Below are positions 22,731-29,576 of a stretch of 29,698 nucleotides of DNA, in pieces. Each line of letters opens with the position of its first letter. The stretch's first letter is position 1. The stretch is from positions 1-29,698 of the forward strand of contig JAKARG010000002.1 in assembly GCA_021819345.1 (NCBI GenBank), given 5' to 3'. The notes below the pieces were generated by a model that did no database searches, was not told where the DNA came from, and saw only the letters and a program-made list of their open reading frames with translations. The position numbers and the translations under genes were made by a program. The stretch comes from Actinomycetes bacterium (GTDB lineage: Bacteria > Actinomycetota > Acidimicrobiia > Acidimicrobiales > Palsa-688).

Positions 22731-23734
22731 GCAGGCTCCGAGCCGTTCTGGTCGGGGCCGGCGGCATGGGCAAGGCGTGGGCCGGAGCTCTCGTGGCCGA
22801 CCCCAGGCTCGATCTGGTGGGTTGGGTCGACGTCGTCGAGGAGCGGGCGCGCGAGGCCGTCGGGGCGCTCGGTCTGACCGCTACAGGGGTCGAGGCCGAC
22901 GTGGGCACCGCACTCTCGAGGCACTCGCCGGACTTCGTGGTGGATGTGTCGGTGCCCGAGGCCCACTACGAGGTGACGGCTACTTGTCTCCGACGGGGCG
23001 TCCCCGTGCTCGGCGAGAAGCCCATGGCCGCAACGATGGCGGAGGCCCGCGCGCTCGTCGAGCTGTCGGAGCGCACCTCGACGCTGTTCGCCGTCAGCCA
23101 GAACCGCCGCTACAACGCCGGCCTGGTGGCGTTCAAGGACCTCGTGGCCACGCGCCTCGGTGGTGTTTCCCAGCTCAACGCGGAGTTCTACCGTGCACCG
23201 CATTTCGGCGGGTTCAGGGAGGAGATGGCGAGCCCCTTGCTCTTGGACATGGCGATACACACCTTCGACGCAGCGCGTTATGTGACCGGGGCGGATGCCA
23301 CCAGCGTGGTCTGCAGCGAGCTCAATCCGCCCTGGAGCTGGTACGAGGGGTCCGCGTGCGCGGTGGCAGACCTCGAGATGACCGGCGGGTTGCGCTTCAC
23401 CTATCAGGGCAGCTGGTGCGCGCAGGGTTTCGAGACCTCCTGGGACTCGTCCTGGCGGGCGGTCGGACGCCTGGGCACTGCCCTCTGGGACGGCACCGGC
23501 GCTCCGGTGGCAGAAGTCGAGGTCGCCGGTAGCGACGCCACCGAACGGCTCGAAGCTCAACCGGCGGAAGGCTTCGCTGGTGGCATTGCCGGCTCGCTCG
23601 CCGACTTCGTCTCGGCACTTGGTGGCGGGGATCCGCCCATGGGGGAGTGCCACGACAACATCCGGAGCCTTGCCATGGTCTTTGCCGCCCTCGAGTCGAG
23701 CCGGACCGGGGCGCGAGTCGCGGTGGAGGCGTAG
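22727..23734 (+). CDS. Gfo/Idh/MocA-family NAD(P)-dependent oxidoreductase
   Basis: A 335-residue protein with an N-terminal Rossmann fold, AVLVGAGGMGKAWAGALVAD (residues 6-25), the family signature GEKPMA (96-101) and the C-terminal substrate domain with LLLDMAIHTFDAARY (171-185, likely catalytic Asp 174 and His 178). Relatives oxidise or reduce sugars, inositols and their derivatives; the L-arabinose 1-dehydrogenase of Azospirillum is one member. The substrate here is unknown. The GTG start overlaps the 30-codon ORF stop. A remnant of an unrelated dehydrogenase begins 16 bases after its TAG stop. Confidence 0.9.
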   Translation: MSRLRAVLVGAGGMGKAWAGALVADPRLDLVGWVDVVEERAREAVGALGLTATGVEADVGTALSRHSPDFVVDVSVPEAHYEVTATCLRRGVPVLGEKPMAATMAEARALVELSERTSTLFAVSQNRRYNAGLVAFKDLVATRLGGVSQLNAEFYRAPHFGGFREEMASPLLLDMAIHTFDAARYVTGADATSVVCSELNPPWSWYEGSACAVADLEMTGGLRFTYQGSWCAQGFETSWDSSWRAVGRLGTALWDGTGAPVAEVEVAGSDATERLEAQPAEGFAGGIAGSLADFVSALGGGDPPMGECHDNIRSLAMVFAALESSRTGARVAVEA

Positions 23735-23749
23735 CAATGGCGAGGTCCG

Positions 23750-23988
23750 ATGAGGCCGCTCTGGACTCCACCCCTGGATGCCGCTCGTCAGGCAGCCACC
23801 AAGGGCTGGCGTTGGCTCGCCGAGATGGAACAGCTGGCCGCCACCTTCACCGCAAGCGGCCTGCCCGACGGCTTCGCTGTCGCCGCCGCCGAGCTGTACG
23901 CCCGCCCGATCGAGTGGCGGACGCCGTTGCCGGCGGGGCCACGCTGGAGGCGGTCCTCGCTGCTCTGGTCACCGGAAGCGGCCGCTGA
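23750..23988 (+). pseudogene. Decayed C-terminal fragment of a DUF1932 6-phosphogluconate dehydrogenase-like protein
   Basis: Codons from about 23774 read LDAARQAATKGWRWLAEMEQ then LAATFTASGLPDGFAVAAAE, which resembles the DUF1932 C-terminal domain of NAD-binding 6-phosphogluconate-dehydrogenase-like proteins. Near 23904 the match leaves this frame and resumes one frame over as RVADAVAGGATLEAVLAALV up to TGA 23988, as if one base had been lost. The N-terminal NAD domain is absent; the functional Gfo/Idh/MocA gene ends just upstream. The piece is therefore a relic left by deletion or recombination. A sequencing error could explain the frameshift but not the missing domain. Confidence 0.65.
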
Positions 23989-23998
23989 CCGGCGTGCT

Positions 23999-24175
23999 CT
24001 ATCCCTTACCGAAGGCGCCTTGGAAGCGTAGGTAGAAAGCAGCGAACACCAAGACGATACCGATGTTGAGGACCAGGCGCGCCCAGGTGTGGTGCCTGAA
24101 CAGTGCTACGTCGGTGCCGACGATCACGACGACGAGCCCGATCACGTAGGCTCCGGTGGCCAGCCGTCCACTCAC
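23999..24175 (-). CDS. Small two-helix membrane protein (58 residues)
   Basis: GTG 24175 to TAG 23999. The protein starts VSGRLATGAYVIGLVVVIVG (residues 1-20), continues with DVALFRHHTWARLVLNIGIV (22-41) and ends FAAFYLRFQGAFGKG. Two hydrophobic segments (about 7-25 and 35-50) flank a basic, aromatic turn (FRHHTWAR), so it should be an integral membrane hairpin. Codon use is consistent with coding, and I recall similar short uncharacterised proteins in actinobacteria, though no function is known. It converges with the pseudogene (10 bases between ends) and is divergent from the binding-protein gene at 24368. Confidence 0.65.
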   Translation of the reverse strand: MSGRLATGAYVIGLVVVIVGTDVALFRHHTWARLVLNIGIVLVFAAFYLRFQGAFGKG

Positions 24176-24191
24176 CTGCCGGAGCGTAGCG

Positions 24192-24207
24192 CCGGTCGGC
24201 GGACCGG
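24192..24207. other. Short hairpin upstream of the 58-residue membrane protein
   Basis: CCGGTC and GACCGG form a perfect 6-base stem with a GGCG loop, 16 bases before the GTG at 24175 on the minus strand. It could influence translation of the small gene. The rest of the 192-base divergent gap shows no convincing promoter; TATCGT at 24294 could be a -10 box for the plus strand but lacks a -35. Confidence 0.35.
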
Positions 24208-24367
24208 TCGATGTCGGTGCCTCGTGCCAGCCGGTGCCAGACGGCGCTACCTCGCCCTCTGTTCGGGCAGCGGAGCCGGAGCGGAAGAGGAAGTATCGTT
24301 GCGACCGGGTTCACGGCGGAGGCCGGGACTACGGGGCCCATCGGGAAAGAGACACCGGAGCGTGGCG

Positions 24368-26251
24368 ATGACGAGGCAGACCACATCTGGAGCTACTTGC
24401 CGAGCGTCGGGGTCGGTCGTGCGCCGCCCGGGCAGCTCGGGCCGCCACCTCCCTGGCCGGCTCGGGCTCCTCGGGCTCATTGCCGCGGTGGCGCTACTCC
24501 TCGCCGCCTGCGGGAGCACCACGGCGCAGAGCACGCCCGAGGCGTCGGTCGTGCGTGGGGGGACGGCCACCTACGCGCTCCAGGCCACCGACAGCTTCAG
24601 TTGGATGCTGCCGTTCGAGAGCTCTGCGAACGAGGAGCCGTGGGAGCTGGCGACCGACGAGGGCATGTGGCGCCCGCTGTACTTCGAGGGCCAAGGCGAC
24701 AAGCCGGTGATCAACTACGGGCTCAGTTTTGCCTATCCCCCGGTCTACTCGGACCACGACACCACGGTCACGATCAGGCTGAAGCACGAGATGTGGTCCG
24801 ACGGGGTGCCGGTCACCACCAGCGACGTCCGCTTCGGGTTGGAGCTCTACGAGGCGGGCGAGGACCAGATCGCCACCTTCGTGCCCGGCGAGCTCCCGCA
24901 GAACGTGGCCTCGATCGACTACGTGAGCCCCACCGAGCTCGTCTTGCACCTCGACCGCTCCTACAGCCAGCAGTGGTTCACCGACAACCAGCTCGTAGAC
25001 CTCATCCCGCTCCCGCGCCAGGTGTGGGACAAGACCTGCGGGAGCTGCGCCGTCGGCCACGATGCCTCCACGCCGGCGGGGGCCAAGAAGGTGTTCACCT
25101 TCCTCTACGACCAGTCCAAGCAGCTGGCTACCTACGCCACCAACCGGCTCTGGCAGGTGGTCGACGGCCCTTGGCACCTCACGGGCTACGACCCGACGAC
25201 CGGGCGGACCACCCTGAGCGTCAACAGGGCCTACACCGGTGCCGAGAAGCCCCATCTGGACAAGGTCATCCTGGAGACGTTCACGAGCGACACCGCCGAG
25301 GTCGGCGCTCTGCGCGACGGCGCCATCGACTACGGCTGGATACCCTTCACCGACCTCGGCCTCCGCCACTACTTCGAGACCCACGGGTTCACCGTCGCAC
25401 CGTGGGCCCCGGACTACTTCGAGGAGGCCGAGCTCGGCTACACCGGCGCATACGCCAAGTTCGTCCGCCAGCTCTACATCAGGCAAGCACTGCAGCACCT
25501 CGTGGACGAGCCGTTGTACCTGAAGACGACCTTGGACGGGCTCGGGCAGCTGACCTACGGGCCAGCCCCCAACATCCCAGGAGACGTCTGGGCGAGCGCC
25601 GAGGAGAAGACCGACCCGGACCCCTACTCGCTCGGGGCGGCCCGGGCATTGCTGGCGAGCCACGGGTGGAGGAAGGGGTCGAAGGGCTACCTGGTCTGCG
25701 AGCGCCCGGGACCCAGGGCCTCGGAATGCGGCAGCGGTATCGCCAGGGGGACGGAGCTGGCGCTGCTCATGAACTACTCGACCGGTAGCGCCAGCACGCA
25801 GGGGCAGGCCGGGGCGTTCCAGACCGCAGCGCGCGGCGTAGGGATCGACCTCGAGCTGGCCCCGGAGAGTGCCGAGACGATGTACTCGATCGACGGCGTC
25901 TGCCCGAGCTCGCCGCCGTGCGACTTCGCCATCGCCCTCTACCCCCTGTGGTTCACCAACTACGGCGACATGAGCATCTACCCGACGGCGGGCTTCGCCT
26001 TCGGCAAGGGCGTGTTCTTCGGCGGGGGCTACGACTCGCCGACCTACGAGCACCTGCTCGGCCTCGCCCAGACCCACAGCGGAGTCCAGTACGTCCACGC
26101 CACCGAGAACTACCTGTCGAGGAACCTCGCCGCGCTGTGGTTCCCGACGGGGGACAACCAGATCTCGGTGGTGAAGGACACGCTCAGGGGCTGGCGACCC
26201 CAGCAGGTCTTCGGCGACTGGAGGGCGTCGCGCTGGTACTTCGTCTCGTGA
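24368..26251 (+). CDS. ABC transporter family-5 substrate-binding lipoprotein (peptide/nickel type)
   Basis: A 627-residue SBP_bac_5-type protein. A long, basic N-region precedes LGLLGLIAAVALLLAAC with the lipid-anchored Cys at residue 48. Family features include GGTATYALQATDSFSWMLPF at the start of the mature protein, VTIRLKHEMWSDGVPVTTSD, and FVRQLYIRQALQHLVDEPLY in the second lobe. Relatives bind peptides, nickel-chelates or sugars such as cellobiose. No family-5 permease or ATPase lies nearby, so its partners are elsewhere. The start is ATG 24368 with GGAG 7 bases upstream; the unusually long N-region leaves room for a later start. A 22-codon ORF links it to the next gene. Confidence 0.9.
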   Translation: MTRQTTSGATCRASGSVVRRPGSSGRHLPGRLGLLGLIAAVALLLAACGSTTAQSTPEASVVRGGTATYALQATDSFSWMLPFESSANEEPWELATDEGMWRPLYFEGQGDKPVINYGLSFAYPPVYSDHDTTVTIRLKHEMWSDGVPVTTSDVRFGLELYEAGEDQIATFVPGELPQNVASIDYVSPTELVLHLDRSYSQQWFTDNQLVDLIPLPRQVWDKTCGSCAVGHDASTPAGAKKVFTFLYDQSKQLATYATNRLWQVVDGPWHLTGYDPTTGRTTLSVNRAYTGAEKPHLDKVILETFTSDTAEVGALRDGAIDYGWIPFTDLGLRHYFETHGFTVAPWAPDYFEEAELGYTGAYAKFVRQLYIRQALQHLVDEPLYLKTTLDGLGQLTYGPAPNIPGDVWASAEEKTDPDPYSLGAARALLASHGWRKGSKGYLVCERPGPRASECGSGIARGTELALLMNYSTGSASTQGQAGAFQTAARGVGIDLELAPESAETMYSIDGVCPSSPPCDFAIALYPLWFTNYGDMSIYPTAGFAFGKGVFFGGGYDSPTYEHLLGLAQTHSGVQYVHATENYLSRNLAALWFPTGDNQISVVKDTLRGWRPQQVFGDWRASRWYFVS

Positions 26252-26316
26252 CCCGCCCGGGAGCGTGGACCCTCGGCCATCGCCCGACCCAGACCCTCTT
26301 TCCGGCGACCGACTGA
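26248..26316 (+). other. Bridging mini-ORF between binding-protein and SMP-30 genes (22 codons)
   Basis: GTG at 26248-26250 overlaps the binding-protein stop (GTGA). The frame is open to TGA 26314-26316, which ends 3 bases before the ATG of the SMP-30 gene. A ribosome finishing here would be placed next to that start. Confidence 0.35.
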
Positions 26317-26319
26317 GCC

Positions 26320-27195
26320 ATGCCGATCGAAGCGCAGCTCCTCGACGACGCGGGGGCGACCGTCGGGGAGGGCCCGGTGTGGGACCAGGCGGAGGGGGCT
26401 CTGGTCTGGGTGGACATCCTCGCCGGCAAGGTCCACCTGAGCGAGGCGGACGGTCGTCGCCGGCGCAGTTTCGACGTCGGTACCCACGTCGGGGATGCCC
26501 TTCCCGCCGAGGGTGGCGGCTGGCTGCTCGTCACCTCCGACGGCTTCTCGCAGCTCCGGGCCGACGGCACGCTGACCGTGCTGCTCGACGTCCACTCCGC
26601 CGATCCTCACCTTCGCTTCAACGATGCCTGCTGCGACCCGGCTGGCCGGGCATTCGCCGGCACGATGCGCTACGACGAGGGGCCGGGAGAGGCGACGCTG
26701 TACCGCCTCGATGGCGAGCCGACCGGCTGGCGGGCAGTGGCGCTGATAGAGGGTGTGGGGCTCTGCAACGGGATCGGCTGGAGCCCCGAGGGCACCACCA
26801 TGTACTTCGTCGACACCCTCTCGAGGCAGGTCGACGCCCACCCCTACGACCCTGAGACGGCGCAGATGGGGCCGGCGCGGCCCCTGTGCGAGATCGACGC
26901 GTCCGACGGGTCGCCCGACGGGCTTTGCGTCGACTCGGAGGGCGGGGTCTGGGTGGCCCTCTACGGCGGCGGCCAGGTCCGCCGCTACCTGCCCGACGGG
27001 CGCCTCGACGAGGTAGTCCGCCTGCCGGTCAGCAAGGTGACCTGCCCTGCCTTCGGCGGCGAGCACCTCAACCGGCTGTATGTGACCAGCGCCCGCGCCG
27101 AGGGGGAGCCCGGCAGCGGTGGCTTGTGGGCCGCCGCCCCGGGGGTCTCGGGACTACCGGCCACGCCGTGGCGCCCGGGGGGCGCGAGCCAGTAG
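26320..27195 (+). CDS. SMP-30/gluconolactonase-like lactonase
   Basis: A 291-residue six-bladed beta-propeller of the SMP-30/LRE family. Metal ligands expected for the family are present: Glu 17 in VGEGPVWD, Asn 101 in LRFNDACCD, Asn 150 in LCNGIGWSPEG and Asp 200 in GSPDGLCVD. Members hydrolyse sugar lactones such as glucono-, galactono- or L-arabinono-lactone to aldonic acids in the cytoplasm. With a Gfo/Idh/MocA dehydrogenase 2.6 kb upstream, an oxidative sugar route is conceivable, but the dehydratases that would follow are not in the window. The ATG is preceded by only a weak binding site, in line with coupling through the 22-codon ORF. Confidence 0.88.
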   Translation: MPIEAQLLDDAGATVGEGPVWDQAEGALVWVDILAGKVHLSEADGRRRRSFDVGTHVGDALPAEGGGWLLVTSDGFSQLRADGTLTVLLDVHSADPHLRFNDACCDPAGRAFAGTMRYDEGPGEATLYRLDGEPTGWRAVALIEGVGLCNGIGWSPEGTTMYFVDTLSRQVDAHPYDPETAQMGPARPLCEIDASDGSPDGLCVDSEGGVWVALYGGGQVRRYLPDGRLDEVVRLPVSKVTCPAFGGEHLNRLYVTSARAEGEPGSGGLWAAAPGVSGLPATPWRPGGASQ

Positions 27196-27382
27196 CCGAG
27201 AGCTCGCTCTACCTCGAAGCCGGCCAGCGTCGGGAGCGGCGTCGAGCAGCGAGCGTGGTGTCGGCACCTGGTCCCCCATGTCCGTGGCCGCCCCGAGCAG
27301 CCCGCCCCGGGGGTTGCTCACGGGCCGCCCAGCGGTTGGCGACGCCTCGTGCGCCCCGGGTTGCCTTCCCGAGGGGGCGGTG

Positions 27383-28042
27383 ATGTCACAGTTCCGGCCC
27401 GGACCACAACTCCTAGACGTGCGCACCGAGCTCCCGGAGAGAGCGGAGCAACCGGCCACCGTGGCGGAACCTCTGCGCAGGCATCGGACCAGACCGCAGC
27501 TCCAGGAGTTCGAGCGGACCTACAGGCGCAACGTCGCCGCAGTGATGAGCTACTTCGCCCGGCGCTGCCGTGAGCCCCAGATCGTGGCTGACCTGACCTC
27601 GGAGACCTTCGTTCGCGCCGCTGCCGGCTTTGGCAACTTCGACCCCGATCGAGGGTCGGATCGGGCCTGGCTGTTCGGGATCGCCGCCCACGTGTTCGCA
27701 GAGCATTGCGACCGGGTGGCCCGGGGCCAGGACGCCGTCTCGCGTCTTGGCAACCACCGGACGCTCGATGCGGACGAGATCGACGAGCTCGCCGGTCGAA
27801 TCGACGCCGAGCGCGAGGGCGAGACGCTCATGCGCTGCTTTGCGGAGCTCCCCGACGCCGAGCGGAGCGCGATCGAGCTCGTCGACGTGGACGGGCTCAC
27901 CCCGAAGGAGGCCGCAGCAGCGCTCGGTATCTCCCGGGTCGCCTTCCGCAAGAGGCTGTCACGGGCGAGGGCCCACCTCGGCAATCGAACCATCGACAGC
28001 AATCGAACCATCGACACAAGGAAGGGAAGGCAGGAGAGATGA
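27383..28042 (+). CDS. ECF-like RNA polymerase sigma factor
   Basis: A 219-residue sigma-70-family protein with only regions 2 and 4. Region 2 covers about residues 43-112, with VAAVMSYFARRCREPQIVAD, SETFVRAAAGF and DRAWLFGIAAHVFAEH. Region 4 covers about 150-199, with LPDAERSAIELVDVDGLTPK and the DNA-binding helix KEAAAALGISRVAFRKRLSR. The ATG at 27383 is preceded by GAGGGGG. The stop overlaps the next gene as ATGA, the usual layout of a sigma factor and its membrane-bound partner. The 187-base gap upstream (27196-27382) shows no clear promoter. The C-terminal tail is extended by a duplicated NRTIDS segment. Confidence 0.88.
   Translation: MSQFRPGPQLLDVRTELPERAEQPATVAEPLRRHRTRPQLQEFERTYRRNVAAVMSYFARRCREPQIVADLTSETFVRAAAGFGNFDPDRGSDRAWLFGIAAHVFAEHCDRVARGQDAVSRLGNHRTLDADEIDELAGRIDAEREGETLMRCFAELPDAERSAIELVDVDGLTPKEAAAALGISRVAFRKRLSRARAHLGNRTIDSNRTIDTRKGRQER
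27981..28016 (+). repeat. 18-bp perfect tandem repeat at the 3' end of the sigma gene
   Basis: GCAATCGAACCATCGACA occurs twice in a row, without differences, and encodes the doubled NRTID near the C-terminus. Perfect identity suggests a recent duplication. Confidence 0.95.
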
Positions 28043-28557
28043 GCAGTTTCACAGATCACCTCTGGCAGGATCTCGTTCGGGACCACGGACCAGAGCTCGC
28101 CCGAGCCGACAACGACAAGCCACGCCGGTTGGCTGTCGCCCGGCGGCCACGGGCGCTGGCGGCGGGCACGCTCGGGTTCGGAGCTGCGGTGGCGGCGATC
28201 GTCCTCGCGATCGGCGGCACGCCGGCCTACGCCGTCACGACCAACAGCAATGGCTCGATCCTCGTCACCTTGAACCAGACCTCGGCCCTTCCCCAGGTCA
28301 ATGCGAAGCTCGCCTCGATGGGGGTCCCCGAGTCGATCTCCATCCAGATGGACTCGGGCACAGCGCCCGTGGCAGGCCCCGTCACCTGCTCGCCGGCTCC
28401 CGGTGTCTCCGGCCCGACGGTCGAGGTACTGAACGGCTCGAACGGGACCGACGTGATCCCCTCGGGCAACACCGGGGCAGGTACCTGGTACCTGGCCGGC
28501 TGCACCGTCTACAGCTCGGCCGCTAGCGGAGGTCGGCCGGCCGCCGGCAACAGCTGA
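28039..28557 (+). CDS. Membrane-anchored partner protein of the sigma factor
   Basis: A 172-residue protein with a cytoplasmic N-terminus of about 38 residues (MSSFTDHLWQDLVRDHGPEL), a single membrane segment (LAAGTLGFGAAVAAIVLAIG, about 40-59) and an exported part. The exported part contains SILVTLNQTSALPQVNAKLA and two Cys (117 and 155) that could pair. The position after the sigma gene with ATGA overlap and AGGAG suggests an anti-sigma-like or signal-sensing role. The usual zinc anti-sigma motif HxxxCxxC is missing, so the mechanism is open. Similar short proteins follow ECF sigma genes in other actinobacteria, as far as I recall. Confidence 0.7.
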   Translation: MSSFTDHLWQDLVRDHGPELARADNDKPRRLAVARRPRALAAGTLGFGAAVAAIVLAIGGTPAYAVTTNSNGSILVTLNQTSALPQVNAKLASMGVPESISIQMDSGTAPVAGPVTCSPAPGVSGPTVEVLNGSNGTDVIPSGNTGAGTWYLAGCTVYSSAASGGRPAAGNS

Positions 28558-28628
28558 CCCAGTTGTCCGGCCGCCGAGGCGGGTGTGCCAGAGCCATGGC
28601 GCCGAGGTGGCCGGAGTGCCCTGGTGGG

Positions 28629-29453
28629 TCAGTCGTGGGCTCCGGGAACGTTCTGGTCCCAGTCGATCACCGAGCCGGTGGCTACGCCGCTTCGGTCCGA
28701 GAGCAGGAACACCACCAGGTCGGCGATCTCGTCGACCTGGCCCAGCTTGCCCATCGGGAGCTTCTTGGCGGCCGCCTCCGCCCATCCGTCACCCGCGCCG
28801 TGGAACTGCCGCTGGATGGCGTCCTCGCCCTCGGTCTCGGTCCAGCCGATGTTGAGGCCGTTGATCCGGATTCGATCCCAGCGGTGGGCGTGGGCAGCAT
28901 TCTTGGTGAGGCCGGCCAAGCCGGCCTTGGTGGCAGCGTAAGGGGCCAGGTAGGGCTGGCCGCCGTGGGACGACATGGTGATGATGTTGACGATGGTCCC
29001 GGGGCTCTTACGGCGGAGCATGTCCTGGACCGCTGCCTGCATGAGGAAGAACGGCGCTCTCAGGTTGACCGCGACGTGGGCATCGAACAGCTCGGGCGTC
29101 GTGTCGAGGAGGCTGCCCCGGGTGGTGAGTCCGGCGGCGTTGACGAGGCAGTCGACTCTGCCGAAGTGCCCGACGGTGGCAGTGACCGACGCCCGGGCCG
29201 ACACGACGTCGGCGACGTCCGCTCGCAAGTAGATGGCGTCCCGTCCGCCCCGGACGCCCAGCTGCTCGGCGGTGCGGATGCCGAGATCCTCTCGCCGGCC
29301 GCTGATCGCGACCGACGCGCCGGCGTCGACGGCTGCTCTTGCGATCTCCGCACCGAGACCGTCGGTGCCGCCGCTAACGAGCACCACCTTGTCGGCGAGC
29401 AGTGGCGCTTGGTGATGGTGGGCCGGCGATGGATCTTGCCAGGCTCGGGGCAC
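28629..29453 (-). CDS. Short-chain dehydrogenase/reductase next to xylose isomerase
   Basis: A 274-residue classical SDR. The nucleotide motif is LVSGGTDGLGAEIARA (residues 25-40), with CLVNAAG (102-108) and the active-site Tyr 172 and Lys 176 in LAPYAATKAGLAGLT. The serine comes from TMSSHGGQP (159-167). The late blocks NGLNIGWTETEGEDAIQRQF (194-213) and HGAGDGWAEAA define a subgroup seen in sugar and polyol gene clusters, so a sugar-alcohol or aldose substrate is plausible. GTG 29453 is the start used; no clear binding site is visible. It is 122 bases downstream of xylA on the same strand. The 71-base gap at its 3' end holds TCCGGCC/GGCCGGA arms (28566-28572, 28609-28615) that might form a weak terminator. 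Confidence 0.85.
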   Translation of the reverse strand: MPRAWQDPSPAHHHQAPLLADKVVLVSGGTDGLGAEIARAAVDAGASVAISGRREDLGIRTAEQLGVRGGRDAIYLRADVADVVSARASVTATVGHFGRVDCLVNAAGLTTRGSLLDTTPELFDAHVAVNLRAPFFLMQAAVQDMLRRKSPGTIVNIITMSSHGGQPYLAPYAATKAGLAGLTKNAAHAHRWDRIRINGLNIGWTETEGEDAIQRQFHGAGDGWAEAAAKKLPMGKLGQVDEIADLVVFLLSDRSGVATGSVIDWDQNVPGAHD

Positions 29454-29576
29454 GGGGCCTCCTTGGATCAGCTCGGCCCACAGGGCCTCGGCCCTTCGGG
29501 GCGTCGACGGTGGGCTCGAGGTTACGGCGGCCGGTGGAAGCGCGGCTGGGTCCAGCGGTGTGCCCCACGGGCGGGC

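Noticed and set aside
22037..23737. 566-codon minus-strand frame extending the small PhyH-partner protein through the Gfo/Idh/MocA gene
   Set aside because: Only the last 148 or so codons read like protein; the rest is antisense to an intact oxidoreductase with clear motifs.
24217..24246. TGGCAC-like boxes on the minus strand as a sigma-54 promoter
   Set aside because: The TTGC -12 element at the correct spacing is missing, and sigma-54 would be unexpected in this kind of organism.
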